The notes below the pieces were generated by a model, which saw nothing but the letters and a program-made list of their open reading frames with translations, made no database searches and was not told where the DNA came from. The position numbers and the translations under genes were made by a program. DNA of 64,000 nt from a bacterium SCSIO 12643 (GTDB lineage: Bacteria > Bacteroidota > Bacteroidia > Flavobacteriales_G > Salibacteraceae), in contig CP073750.1 of the NCBI GenBank assembly GCA_024398135.1, positions 1,736,001 to 1,800,000 of the forward strand, written 5' to 3'. Position 1 is the stretch's first letter. Every line of letters begins with the position of its first letter. This document shows, one piece after another, positions 44,815-53,761 of the stretch.

Positions 44815-46050
44815 ATGGATCAAAACTACAAGTTATCAGAAATAATCAGTCCAGTACGTGAATATGCCTTTCATATTTTAGATGAAAATGCACATGTCAA
44901 CGTATACACCAATATCAGCTTGTTATACCGTATTGAGAAGAATATTAAACACATTATTCTAACCGATCAAATTGAAGGTATAGATCTGGATGCCATTTTT
45001 CTGGGCTCATATATCATGCTTCTAAATCATGTAAAGAATCCATTAACAGAGCCAGATTTCAACAAACTTGTTCCAATTTTTGATGACGTGGTATGTGATA
45101 TCACTTCTATATTTAAACTAGACCCGGAGCTTGTAAAAAAATCCAAGACTATTGCCATTCAATGCCTGCCCACTAATAAAGCAATACTCCCGGAAGCCCA
45201 GATTTTAAGTGATGCTACTGCCATGGATTTTTCCGGAGACCAAGGTCGGGATCGTTTTAAATTAATGTATGAGCAAATGATTTTGCACGATCTGGAGATT
45301 TCAAAATCCAGCTGGTACGATATCATAATTCCTTTAATTAAAGATCATGAATTCTATACCAATTATGGTAAAACAGAGCTTATGCCTCTGGTAGAAAAAT
45401 TGACTAAACGCCTTAAAAAAGAAAAAAAGGAGATTGAAGCCAATAGAGATCTCGTTCTGAAAAAGGAGTTAAACATTAGTGATATTGAAATAAAAAACCT
45501 CAAGAAAGGTCTGACAAAAATCAAAGGTCGTGACGATAGAGGGATTCAAACTTTGTTTAGAACAACATCAAAAAATCACTATACACTCAACCGAATGGTC
45601 GATGGTAAGGCCTCCATTATGATCACCGTAAACTCCATTCTTTTGTCGCTGGCGCTTGGTGGTGTTTTAGGAAAATTTGATGAGGGTTATCCGACCAATA
45701 TTCCAACACTGGTTTTTGCCGTTTCCAATGTCATCTCCATCATATTTGCGATTTTATCCATTACTCCGAATAGAACTCAGGGCAACTTTACAGAAGAGGA
45801 GATTCGAAGTAAAAAAGGAAACCTGCTATATTATGGGAACTTCTTTAAAATGCACTATCGTGACTTCGAATGGGCATTTTTACAAATCCTTCAGGATAAA
45901 GACTACCTGTATACTTCAATGATTCGAGATTACTATTATCAGGCTCAGGTATTGAATAAAAAATCTGCGACCATCCGGGTTTCTTTATTCACCTTTTTAT
46001 TCGGAATCGCATTAACTATTTTATCCAAGATCATAGTAGAGTCCTTATAA
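44815..46050 (+). CDS. PycTM-type membrane protein with degenerate HD domain
   Basis: A 411-residue protein in three parts. Residues 1-200 align by eye with the HD hydrolase domain of Pycsar-effector-like proteins, but the metal ligands are lost: YTN at 31-33 instead of YHN, NH at 71-72 instead of HD, and DATAMD at 133-138 where the fourth ligand region lies. A coiled-coil stretch follows (204-250). Residues ~255-411 are the PycTM module: FRTTSKNHYTLNRMVDGKASIMITVNSILLSLAL, GNFTEEEIRSKKGNLLYYGNF, and a C-terminal membrane segment. No nucleotide cyclase gene is nearby. Operon with the next gene. Confidence 0.85.
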   Translation: MDQNYKLSEIISPVREYAFHILDENAHVNVYTNISLLYRIEKNIKHIILTDQIEGIDLDAIFLGSYIMLLNHVKNPLTEPDFNKLVPIFDDVVCDITSIFKLDPELVKKSKTIAIQCLPTNKAILPEAQILSDATAMDFSGDQGRDRFKLMYEQMILHDLEISKSSWYDIIIPLIKDHEFYTNYGKTELMPLVEKLTKRLKKEKKEIEANRDLVLKKELNISDIEIKNLKKGLTKIKGRDDRGIQTLFRTTSKNHYTLNRMVDGKASIMITVNSILLSLALGGVLGKFDEGYPTNIPTLVFAVSNVISIIFAILSITPNRTQGNFTEEEIRSKKGNLLYYGNFFKMHYRDFEWAFLQILQDKDYLYTSMIRDYYYQAQVLNKKSATIRVSLFTFLFGIALTILSKIIVESL

Positions 46051-46056
46051 AAGTTT

Positions 46057-49000
46057 ATGATGTTCTTAAAGAAAATTGGTGTATTTCTAATGGGGTTGAC
46101 CATCGTTTCTTCCTGCGCTACATTTAAAAAGCAGGTAAAAACCGATTCGATCATGTCTGCCCAGGAATCCAAAGAAATTGCACATACATTTTATCTTATT
46201 GGTGATGCAGGAAATGCACCATTAGACAGTTCAACTATTGCATTAAAGAGTCTAAAAAGACAACTTAAATATGCAGATTCGAATGCAACGGTTTTATTTC
46301 TGGGTGATAATGTATACCCCAAAGGCATGCCTTCAAAAAATAGTGCATCAAGAGATCTGGCAGAACATCGATTAAAAGTACAAACCAAAAGCGTTAAGAA
46401 ATTCAAAGGGCAAACCATTTTTATTCCGGGAAACCACGACTGGTATAGTAATGGGGTCAAAGGTCTGGAAAGACAACAGGAATACGTGGAAAAACGTTTA
46501 GGAAAACACAGCTTTTTACCTAAAGATGGCTGCCCTATCAAAACCATTGATATTTCTGATGATATTGTACTCATTATCGTGGATTCTCACTGGTATATCA
46601 CCAATTGGGACCGACATCCTACAATCAATGACAACTGTGAATTAAAGACCCGAGATTTATTCCTGGATGAATTCAGAAGTGAAGTCAAAAAAGCCAGAGG
46701 GAAAACAACTCTGGTGGCTATTCATCATCCTATGTTTAGTAATGGCTCTCATGGTGGTCAATTTTCATTTGCAAGTCATATGAAACCACTACCCGTCTTG
46801 GGTTCAATAAAGAATATCATTCGAGAAACCAGTGGAGGCGCTAATGTTGACCTCTCGAACAGATACTATAATGAACTTAAACAAAATATCGTGGCTGTAT
46901 CTCAACAAAACGAAAAAGTAATTTTCGTATCCGGACACGATCATAGTTTACAGTACTTAGTAAAGGATAATATTCCTCAAATCATTAGTGGTTCCGGGTC
47001 TAAAACCACGGCTGCACGAAATATTAACGGAGGTCTTTTTGCACATGCCGAAAATGGTTATGCGATTTTGCGTGTATATACCGATGGTTCGTCTCATGTA
47101 CAATTCATTTCTGCACAAACGGAACAAATAGAATTTGAGACTGAAGTTCATCCTTCTGACGATACTGATATTCCTACTCAATTCCCTGTTATTGATCAAG
47201 ATTCCGTGTATGCTTCTATTTTAACACCAGAAGAAACTGATAGAAATTCATTTTACAAGTTTCTTTGGGGTGAACGATTTAGAATGGATTACAGTACACC
47301 TGTTAAAGCACCAGTCGTTTATCTGGACACCTTAATGGGTGGCTTAACTCCGATGAGACTCGGTGGTGGTAAACAATCTAAAACCTTACATTTAAGAGCT
47401 GCAGATGGCAAGAGGTATGTGGTTCGGGCCATGAAAAAACAAGCAGCACAATATATTCAGGAAGGTGTGTTTCAGGATCAATATATCGAAGGACAATTTG
47501 ATAGCACCTTTACAGAAGATTTGGTCAATGACGCATTTACAGGCTCTTATCCTTATGCGCCATTTATTGTAGGCACTTTATGCAACGCCATAGATTTACC
47601 TCACTTAAATCCAAAGTTGTATTATGTACCTAAACAAAAAGCTTTAGGAAGATTCAACAATATTATTGGTGATGAACTATGCATGATAGAGGAACATCCA
47701 TCTAAAGGACATGATGAATTTGCATCAGGTTCTTTTACCGGAAATATTCTCAGCACTCAAGATATGATGACTGAAATTCATAAAAAAGAATCGGAAGTCA
47801 TAGATGAAAAAGCCTATATCAAAGCCAGACTATTTGATATGCTCATCGGAGATTGGGACCGACATCAGGATCAATGGCGTTGGCTGGAATTTAAAGAAGA
47901 TGGGAAAAAGATATACCGTCCTTTACCCAGAGATCGTGATCAACCTTTTTCAAGATGGTCTGACGGATTTATGCTCAGTCTTACCGTGGCCATAATGCCT
48001 GGAGCGCGTTTGCTCCGATCATATAGTGAAGATGTAAAGGACGTAAAAAGTTTCAATCACAATCCCTATTCCATTGATATGGCTTTTATGACCAACTCTG
48101 ACAAATCGGTTTGGGATGAGCAAGTTCAATTTATCCAAAAACACATCACGGATGAGCTCATTGATGAAGCCTTTAATCATGCACCGGAAGAAGTGAATCA
48201 GAAAACTATTACGGAGATCAAGTCCACCTTAAAAACCAGAAGGGGAAACCTACAAAAAATAGCAGACCGATACTACGAGGCACTGAATAAATATGTGGTC
48301 ATCACCGCAAGCAATAAAGATGATTATATCAAAATTGAAACGAATGAAGATGGTGAAGTTTCTGTTCGTATTCTGAGAAAAAAGGATAAAACTCTAAAAG
48401 ACGAGTACTATCGAAGAACTTTTTATCCAAAGCATACCAAAGAGATTTGGATTTACGGACTGGATGATGAAGATACGTTTGAGGTTATTGGCAAAAGTTC
48501 TAAAATAAAAATCAGATTAATCGGTGGCCAAAACAATGATGAATATATTGTATCTAAAGGAAAAAATGTAGTGATTTACGATTATAAATCTAAGCAGAAC
48601 GACCTTTCACAAGCCAAAAAAGCCAATAGTAGATTACAGGATACTTATGATGTCAACGTATACGACTATAAAAAGCCCAAAGGCAATACCAATGCAATGT
48701 TACCTATTATTGGTGGTAATCCGGATGACGGTTTAAAACTTGGAATCAGTAATACATATACAATTTATGGTTTTGAACGCAATCCGTTTACCGCTAGGCA
48801 TCACATTGAGGGTTCTCTGTATTTTGCCACAAACGGTTTTGATTTGCAATATAAAGGGGAATTTGCTAATGTAATAGGACAAACGAATCTTCTGATTGAA
48901 TCCGTCTTTACCAGCCCGAATTTCACCGTCAATTTCTTTGGTTATGGAAATGAAACGGAGAATCATCAGGAAGAATTAGGGAGAGATTATAATCGTGTAA

Positions 49001-49728
49001 AAGTTGAAGCGCTTCGGATCGCGCCATCTCTTGTCTGGAAATCATTCGGTGGCAGCCATGTAAGCGTTGGTGCATCTTATACTGATATTGAAGTGGATGA
49101 AACCCAGAATAGATTCGTTACCGAAACCAATGAACTTCCTCAATACATATTTGATGACAATCAATTTGCAAGTATCTACTCCAAATACGAATATGAAAAC
49201 TATGACAACACCGCATATCCAACCAATGGAATGGCAACTTCGATCAAGTTAGGTTATACATTAAATTTGGAGCAAACCGATCGTCATTTTGTATACCTTA
49301 TTCCTGAAATTGGTTTTGTACATAAAATTACCAGTCCGGGAAGATTGGTCTTATCCACAAAGTTCAAAGGACATCTGAACTTTAACTCGAACTATGAATT
49401 TTACCAGGCGGCCACTATTGGTGGTTCCGATGGGCTTAGAGGATTCCGAAATCAACGTTTTACCGGGCAAAAATCTTATTATCAAACTACCGACTTAAGG
49501 TATTCATTTAAAAGAGTAAAAACCGGAATTATTCCCGTAAAAGTTGGGATTTATGGTGCATTTGATTATGGTAGAATTTGGCTGGAACAGGAAGATTCTG
49601 ATTTATGGCATTATTCATATGGAGGAGGGTTCTTTATCAATGGTGCGGATGTGATGTCTATAAATCTTGGAGCATTTCGTTCAGTTGAAGGTGCCAGAAT
49701 TATCTTTAAGATTGGATTTGGACTCTAA
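46057..49728 (+). CDS. Outer-membrane lipoprotein: phosphoesterase, kinase-like domain and Omp85-type barrel
   Basis: A 1223-residue protein with a lipobox Cys20 (IVSSC). Residues ~40-380 are a metallophosphoesterase with GDAG (Asp50), GDN (Asp84/Asn85), GNHD (126-128), HHPMFSNGSHGG and GHDH (293-296). Residues ~420-700 look like an atypical kinase: KRYVVRAMKKQ strand, then GDWDRHQDQWRW (598-609) and PRDRDQPF (624-631), resembling the catalytic and metal loops of FAM20/HipA/CotH folds. From ~860 to the end is a BamA/TamA-like barrel (GGSDGLRGFRNQRF; GAFDYGRIW; ends IGFGL). It starts 6 bp after the PycTM gene. Confidence 0.85.
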   Translation: MMFLKKIGVFLMGLTIVSSCATFKKQVKTDSIMSAQESKEIAHTFYLIGDAGNAPLDSSTIALKSLKRQLKYADSNATVLFLGDNVYPKGMPSKNSASRDLAEHRLKVQTKSVKKFKGQTIFIPGNHDWYSNGVKGLERQQEYVEKRLGKHSFLPKDGCPIKTIDISDDIVLIIVDSHWYITNWDRHPTINDNCELKTRDLFLDEFRSEVKKARGKTTLVAIHHPMFSNGSHGGQFSFASHMKPLPVLGSIKNIIRETSGGANVDLSNRYYNELKQNIVAVSQQNEKVIFVSGHDHSLQYLVKDNIPQIISGSGSKTTAARNINGGLFAHAENGYAILRVYTDGSSHVQFISAQTEQIEFETEVHPSDDTDIPTQFPVIDQDSVYASILTPEETDRNSFYKFLWGERFRMDYSTPVKAPVVYLDTLMGGLTPMRLGGGKQSKTLHLRAADGKRYVVRAMKKQAAQYIQEGVFQDQYIEGQFDSTFTEDLVNDAFTGSYPYAPFIVGTLCNAIDLPHLNPKLYYVPKQKALGRFNNIIGDELCMIEEHPSKGHDEFASGSFTGNILSTQDMMTEIHKKESEVIDEKAYIKARLFDMLIGDWDRHQDQWRWLEFKEDGKKIYRPLPRDRDQPFSRWSDGFMLSLTVAIMPGARLLRSYSEDVKDVKSFNHNPYSIDMAFMTNSDKSVWDEQVQFIQKHITDELIDEAFNHAPEEVNQKTITEIKSTLKTRRGNLQKIADRYYEALNKYVVITASNKDDYIKIETNEDGEVSVRILRKKDKTLKDEYYRRTFYPKHTKEIWIYGLDDEDTFEVIGKSSKIKIRLIGGQNNDEYIVSKGKNVVIYDYKSKQNDLSQAKKANSRLQDTYDVNVYDYKKPKGNTNAMLPIIGGNPDDGLKLGISNTYTIYGFERNPFTARHHIEGSLYFATNGFDLQYKGEFANVIGQTNLLIESVFTSPNFTVNFFGYGNETENHQEELGRDYNRVKVEALRIAPSLVWKSFGGSHVSVGASYTDIEVDETQNRFVTETNELPQYIFDDNQFASIYSKYEYENYDNTAYPTNGMATSIKLGYTLNLEQTDRHFVYLIPEIGFVHKITSPGRLVLSTKFKGHLNFNSNYEFYQAATIGGSDGLRGFRNQRFTGQKSYYQTTDLRYSFKRVKTGIIPVKVGIYGAFDYGRIWLEQEDSDLWHYSYGGGFFINGADVMSINLGAFRSVEGARIIFKIGFGL

Positions 49729-49739
49729 TTAAATAACAA

Positions 49740-50300
49740 ATGAAGAAAAAGAAAACCCTGTTTACCTGGTATTATATTCTAATTGGATTGGTGATATTCG
49801 TTTGGACATTCTTCAATCTGAGCAATCAAAAAAACAAGCCTACACTTCGCCAATTCAATGTTCAACTTAGTTCTGATATTGAATCGGTTGAAGGAAGCAG
49901 GAATCCGGCAGATTACAAATTCTATACGGAAAATGAACAGGCCCGATTCATCATTTTAGATGGCTCTTTGAATAACGATCAAAATGAAAACATTTCGAAT
50001 CTGAAAAAAGGAAGCGTCATAGAAATTTCCATCGATACGCTAGACTCAGATAGACTAAATTCAAAAAATCAAGAAGTCATCATCTATGAATTAAAACATA
50101 ATAATAATGCATTCTTAAGTTTTGAAGACTTCAAAAACAATAGAAATAAACGCAATGTTAGAATCAATATATTCTTTATGTTATTCGGGCTACTGGCCAT
50201 TTTAAAGGGTATTCACATATCCAATAAAATAAGAACAATCATATTCTTTGGGGCTATCATCTTATTTATTGTGGCTAGAATGCTTGATATAGGATATTAA
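49740..50300 (+). CDS. Hypothetical membrane protein
   Basis: A 186-residue protein with one hydrophobic segment near the N-terminus (YYILIGLVIFVWTFF), a ~100-residue soluble beta-rich region (residues 30-130) that should lie outside the cytoplasm, and two C-terminal segments (FFMLFGLLAILKG; FFGAIILFIVARML). It starts 11 bp after the phosphoesterase/barrel gene, so it is the third gene of that operon. No family is recognised. Confidence 0.6.
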   Translation: MKKKKTLFTWYYILIGLVIFVWTFFNLSNQKNKPTLRQFNVQLSSDIESVEGSRNPADYKFYTENEQARFIILDGSLNNDQNENISNLKKGSVIEISIDTLDSDRLNSKNQEVIIYELKHNNNAFLSFEDFKNNRNKRNVRINIFFMLFGLLAILKGIHISNKIRTIIFFGAIILFIVARMLDIGY

Positions 50301-50339
50301 CTCTCAACAAAAAACAAACCTAAACACTTAATACTCTAT

Positions 50340-50960
50340 TTAATTAGACCTATGCTCCTGATAGGCTTTTAAACCTTTAGGAGTTAAGTATGGGATAATG
50401 GTTTCGTTGATCAAATTACCATATCTTGATATTGTATTCGTATTCAATTCTTCTGATAATATTACCGTAGATGGAATCCAAAAACTACCTAGAATCTGAA
50501 GGCGCATAAACAGATTCTTATACTCCCCTTCAAATTCTTCTTCGCGCATATAACCTTGAGCGATAAACACTTTAAAAATCACCTCAAACTGTTGTTCACG
50601 CTGAATCACCAATTGAGAATAATGTTCGCGAATCACCTCATTTTCTCTGATAATTTGGACAAAATCTGTTAGGAAAAAACGGTATTCAAAAAAACTATCC
50701 ATCATTTTTTGGGTCATAGAAAACATCATGGAAAACAAGTCTTCATCTCTTCCTGAATGATCCATGGTTTGGTCAATCAAGTGAACTAAATCAAAATATA
50801 ACCCTTCAATAATATCCTCGCGCTTTTTAAAATGATAGTTTAAATTTCCCTGACTGATCCCCATTTCATTTGCAATGGTTCGCAATGTGACTTTTGATAA
50901 TCCGCTCTCATTAAACAACCTCAAAGCAGTATCCAATATTTTCTCTTTGGTTTTCGTCAT
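50340..50960 (-). CDS. TetR-family transcriptional regulator
   Basis: A 206-residue TetR protein: KILDTALRLFNESGLSKVTLRTIANEMGISQGNLNYHFKKREDII is the DNA-binding domain, with GNLNYHFK as the recognition helix of the subgroup often seen in Bacteroidetes. It is divergent from the FAD monooxygenase gene at 51040 across 79 bp and should control that operon. Its -7 box TATATTTG (minus strand, 50965-50972) ends 4 bp before the ATG, so its mRNA may be leaderless. Confidence 0.93.
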   Translation of the reverse strand: MTKTKEKILDTALRLFNESGLSKVTLRTIANEMGISQGNLNYHFKKREDIIEGLYFDLVHLIDQTMDHSGRDEDLFSMMFSMTQKMMDSFFEYRFFLTDFVQIIRENEVIREHYSQLVIQREQQFEVIFKVFIAQGYMREEEFEGEYKNLFMRLQILGSFWIPSTVILSEELNTNTISRYGNLINETIIPYLTPKGLKAYQEHRSN

Positions 50961-50964
50961 AACA

Positions 50965-51019
50965 CAAATATATTCATTTTAGTAAACTTAACCTAAATTG
51001 TAAATTATTAGTACTTTTG
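50965..51019. promoter_or_regulatory. Divergent promoters of TetR and FAD monooxygenase genes
   Basis: Minus strand: TATATTTG at 50965-50972. Plus strand: TACTTTTG at 51012-51019, 20 bp before the ATG at 51040. Between them TTTAG...CTAAA arms (50979-50998) make a weak inverted repeat that could be the TetR operator; that part is uncertain. Confidence 0.5.
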
Positions 51020-51039
51020 ACCTAATTTTAAAATTCATT

Positions 51040-52176
51040 ATGAAAAATATTACAATCATTGGTGCCGGTATCGGAGGGTTAACGACCGCAATCGCACTCA
51101 AACAAAAAGGGTTTAAGGTCAAAATATTTGATCAAACCGATAACATTAAAAAGGTAGGTGCTGGAATTCTTTTAGCCAATAACGCCATGCAGATTTACGA
51201 AAAACTGGGTTTACGAAAAATCATTGAACAAAAAGGAAATATCATATCGACCCTTAACGTAACCACTCCATACCTAAAAGTCTTATCAAATGTGGATCTA
51301 AATCACTACGAAAAGAAATACAAAGTCAAAAATGTAGCTATTAGTCGAAGTGATCTGCATGAGATATTGATGAACGAACTACATGATGTTGAAATTAACC
51401 TTGGTCACAAATTACAATCGATCACTACACTTGAAACCGGGTATCAATTATTATTTGCAAATCAACAATCGCATCTTGCCAAAACCATCATTGGTGCAGA
51501 CGGAATTCATTCTACGGTAAGATCATATTTGTTTCCCGAATATGAGATCAGAAACGCGAAACAAACCTGCTGGAGAGGTATGGCCAATGTACAGCTTCCC
51601 GAAAAATTCAAACATGAACTTAACGAAGCATGGGGTCAATCACAAAGATTTGGATTTACACATGTATCTTCAGATACCGTTTATTGGTTCGCTCTAAAAT
51701 CTACCTCTTCCAATCAAAATGCCTATCAAATTGATCAACTGGAACAATATTTTAACAACTACCACCCTATCATACAAACCATTTTAAAATCAACTCCTAA
51801 AAACAAAATACACACGGCAGAAATTATGGATTTAAAACCCACGCAACAATGGTTTAAAGATCAAATTTGTCTAATCGGAGATGCCGCACATGCCACCACT
51901 CCCAATCTGGGTCAGGGAGCTTGTCAGGCCATTGAAGACGCTTATATCATTTCCAAATGTCTAGAAAAACATGAACCGGAAATCGCATTTAAAGAGTTTC
52001 AAACAACACGAATTTCAAAGGTGCATCAGATTGTAAATACCAGTTGGAGTGTAGGAAAAATTGCCCATTTATCTAATCCTTTTTTAGTGTTTCTAAGAAA
52101 TCAGGTTATGCGCGCGATGCCAAGCTCCCAAAGTCAGAAACAAACTGAAAGTATTTTTAAGCTTCAACAGATTTAA
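51040..52176 (+). CDS. FAD-dependent monooxygenase
   Basis: A 378-residue group A flavin monooxygenase (salicylate hydroxylase/UbiH-like). The ADP-binding GAGIGG (8-13), IGADGIHSTVRS (second FAD motif, DG) and LIGDAAHATTPNLGQGACQAIEDAYIISKCL (third motif, GD) are all present. VGAGILLANNAMQIYEKLGL is typical of the aromatic hydroxylase branch. It lies 15 bp before an SRPBCC gene. With the divergent TetR, it is likely induced by an aromatic compound or antibiotic; the substrate is unknown. Confidence 0.92.
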   Translation: MKNITIIGAGIGGLTTAIALKQKGFKVKIFDQTDNIKKVGAGILLANNAMQIYEKLGLRKIIEQKGNIISTLNVTTPYLKVLSNVDLNHYEKKYKVKNVAISRSDLHEILMNELHDVEINLGHKLQSITTLETGYQLLFANQQSHLAKTIIGADGIHSTVRSYLFPEYEIRNAKQTCWRGMANVQLPEKFKHELNEAWGQSQRFGFTHVSSDTVYWFALKSTSSNQNAYQIDQLEQYFNNYHPIIQTILKSTPKNKIHTAEIMDLKPTQQWFKDQICLIGDAAHATTPNLGQGACQAIEDAYIISKCLEKHEPEIAFKEFQTTRISKVHQIVNTSWSVGKIAHLSNPFLVFLRNQVMRAMPSSQSQKQTESIFKLQQI

Positions 52177-52191
52177 TCCTTATAAAATAAT

Positions 52192-52629
52192 ATGAAAACC
52201 TATAGCTTTTCACATACCATTCAAGCTCCGGCACAATCAGTTATTGAAATCATTTACGATATCAAAAACTACAATTCCTGGAACAGATGTCTTCAATACC
52301 AAAACGGAAAAATGCAAGAAGGCGAAAAACTCATACTGCAAGCTACATTGGATGGAAAGAAATTTATCAAATGGCCATGCAAAGTGGAGCAACTTCATAA
52401 CGATGGTTTTGTACTTTCCAAATCTATTATTGCCAAACCATATATGCATATGATACATTCTTTTAAAGTCAAACCTCTTAATGAAAAATCCTGCGAAGTA
52501 ATCCATACATGGAATGGAACAGGCTTCAGTCCACGTTTTTTCTGGGATAAAATAATCCCAGTATTGGATAAATTCAAACCTTATAACGAATCTTTAAAGA
52601 CATATGCAGAAAACAAAAACAATATTTAA
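52192..52629 (+). CDS. SRPBCC-family protein
   Basis: A 145-residue START/Bet v1-like protein: YSFSHTIQAPAQSVIEIIYDIKNYNSWNRCL at the N-terminus, SCEVIHTWNGTGFSPRFFWDKI in the core and a C-terminal helix (FKPYNESLKTYAEN). It starts 15 bp after the monooxygenase stop and ends before a terminator. It probably binds the ligand or product of the monooxygenase. Confidence 0.85.
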   Translation: MKTYSFSHTIQAPAQSVIEIIYDIKNYNSWNRCLQYQNGKMQEGEKLILQATLDGKKFIKWPCKVEQLHNDGFVLSKSIIAKPYMHMIHSFKVKPLNEKSCEVIHTWNGTGFSPRFFWDKIIPVLDKFKPYNESLKTYAENKNNI

Positions 52630-52652
52630 TATCAGACATTTAAATTATCAAT

Positions 52653-52679
52653 AAGTCCGAATAGCGTTTATTCGGACTT
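52653..52679 (+). terminator. Terminator after the monooxygenase/SRPBCC genes
   Basis: AAGTCCGAATA (52653-52663) and TATTCGGACTT (52669-52679) form a perfect 11-bp stem with loop GCGTT. The T tract after it is weak. Confidence 0.75.
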
Positions 52680-52751
52680 CATCATAAGATCTGTTGACAC
52701 TTTGAAAGTCACTTTTGTCGTTACGAAACTATAATCAAAAATTTCAAACGT

Positions 52752-53609
52752 ATGAGTATTAAAAATTGGCTTTCATTTAGTGTATTATTGGGTTTAGTTT
52801 TTACCATCAGCTGCAAAAAGGACAATACTTCATCTACCACATCGGGAAGTATAAATTCAGGTAATGATCCTAACTTCAAAATTGTTTCACATTCAGATCA
52901 GGGGTTCTCTAATTTTAACCGAAAAGTGGTGGTTTTCGGAATAGATATTTATGCTGTAGCTCAAGTTGAAGATGCAAAACTCTTACATGCCGCAAACGTC
53001 ATGGCTCAATATCTGGACAACGATGAAAACGGAGTTGTAGACAATCAAGCTGTATTGGATCAGATGATCGCTGACAAAGCCTTTATGGTAATGTGGAAAA
53101 ACGGAAATGATTTAAACATATCGCCACCCGCAGGTAGAGAAGGACAAGATTTGGGCAATGATGAAACCAATCCTTCATTTGTTTCGAGCGGAAAAACAGG
53201 TCGATTTGATGCTTCTTTAGAAGAGGTCCTTCATATCATCACGCATGCAGGATATTCTAAAGTATATCCCAATGTATTTGGAGAATCAGCAGGGTCCTCT
53301 ATTTCAAATGCAATGGACAAAGCAAGAGGCGGACAATTCACAACGATACCAAATCCATATCCTGCAGGAGCCTGGTATACATATGATGACAATACCTGTG
53401 AATACAATTGTCAGGTAACAGAATACCATTATTGGGCATTAACCTCAATTTTAGGTGCACAAGAAAATAGACTTAATGAAATTCAACAAGAATGGAGGTT
53501 AAATACAAAATCTTTAGTTCAAAATACCGACTCAGATGTTTATGCGCTTCTCACCGATCCGCAATATAAATTTCCTACGGTACTTCCGGATGGAACATAT
53601 AAGAGGTAA
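52752..53609 (+). CDS. Secreted lipoprotein with HxxxH-type motif
   Basis: A 285-residue lipoprotein: signal ends FTISCKK with Cys21. The body contains VFGIDIYAVAQVEDAKLLHAANVMAQYLDNDENGVVDN (a possible EF-hand-like DNDENG loop) and ASLEEVLHIITHAGYSKVYPNVFGE. LHIITHAGY recalls a metal-binding HxxxH pair, and Cys-rich DDNTCEYNCQVTEYHYW follows. No family is recognised. It stands alone between two terminators. Confidence 0.65.
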   Translation: MSIKNWLSFSVLLGLVFTISCKKDNTSSTTSGSINSGNDPNFKIVSHSDQGFSNFNRKVVVFGIDIYAVAQVEDAKLLHAANVMAQYLDNDENGVVDNQAVLDQMIADKAFMVMWKNGNDLNISPPAGREGQDLGNDETNPSFVSSGKTGRFDASLEEVLHIITHAGYSKVYPNVFGESAGSSISNAMDKARGGQFTTIPNPYPAGAWYTYDDNTCEYNCQVTEYHYWALTSILGAQENRLNEIQQEWRLNTKSLVQNTDSDVYALLTDPQYKFPTVLPDGTYKR

Positions 53610-53636
53610 GCAATAGTGAGTGATTACATTACCTTT

Positions 53637-53673
53637 AAAGCTACAATTCTATAATAAGAGTTGTAGCTTTTTT
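53637..53673 (+). terminator. Intrinsic terminator after the lipoprotein gene
   Basis: AAAGCTACAATTCT (53637-53650) and AGAGTTGTAGCTTT (53657-53670) pair with one G-T; six Ts follow. Confidence 0.9.
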
Positions 53674-53749
53674 CACTTTTTACCCTCGCCCTATTTCAAT
53701 GAAATAAATTGATCTATTCCCAGTTAAACTTTAAGAAATATAAATTTCT

Positions 53750-53757
53750 TACTTTTA
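53750..53757 (+). promoter_or_regulatory. -7 box of the agmatine-deiminase-like gene
   Basis: TACTTTTA ends 4 bp before the ATG at 53762, the same spacing as at both TetR genes. Confidence 0.45.
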
Positions 53758-53761
53758 TTTG

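Noticed and set aside
44815-46050. Canonical Pycsar anti-phage pair
   Set aside because: PycTM is present, but there is no uridylate/cytidylate cyclase gene on either side and the neighbour is a phosphoesterase/barrel protein.
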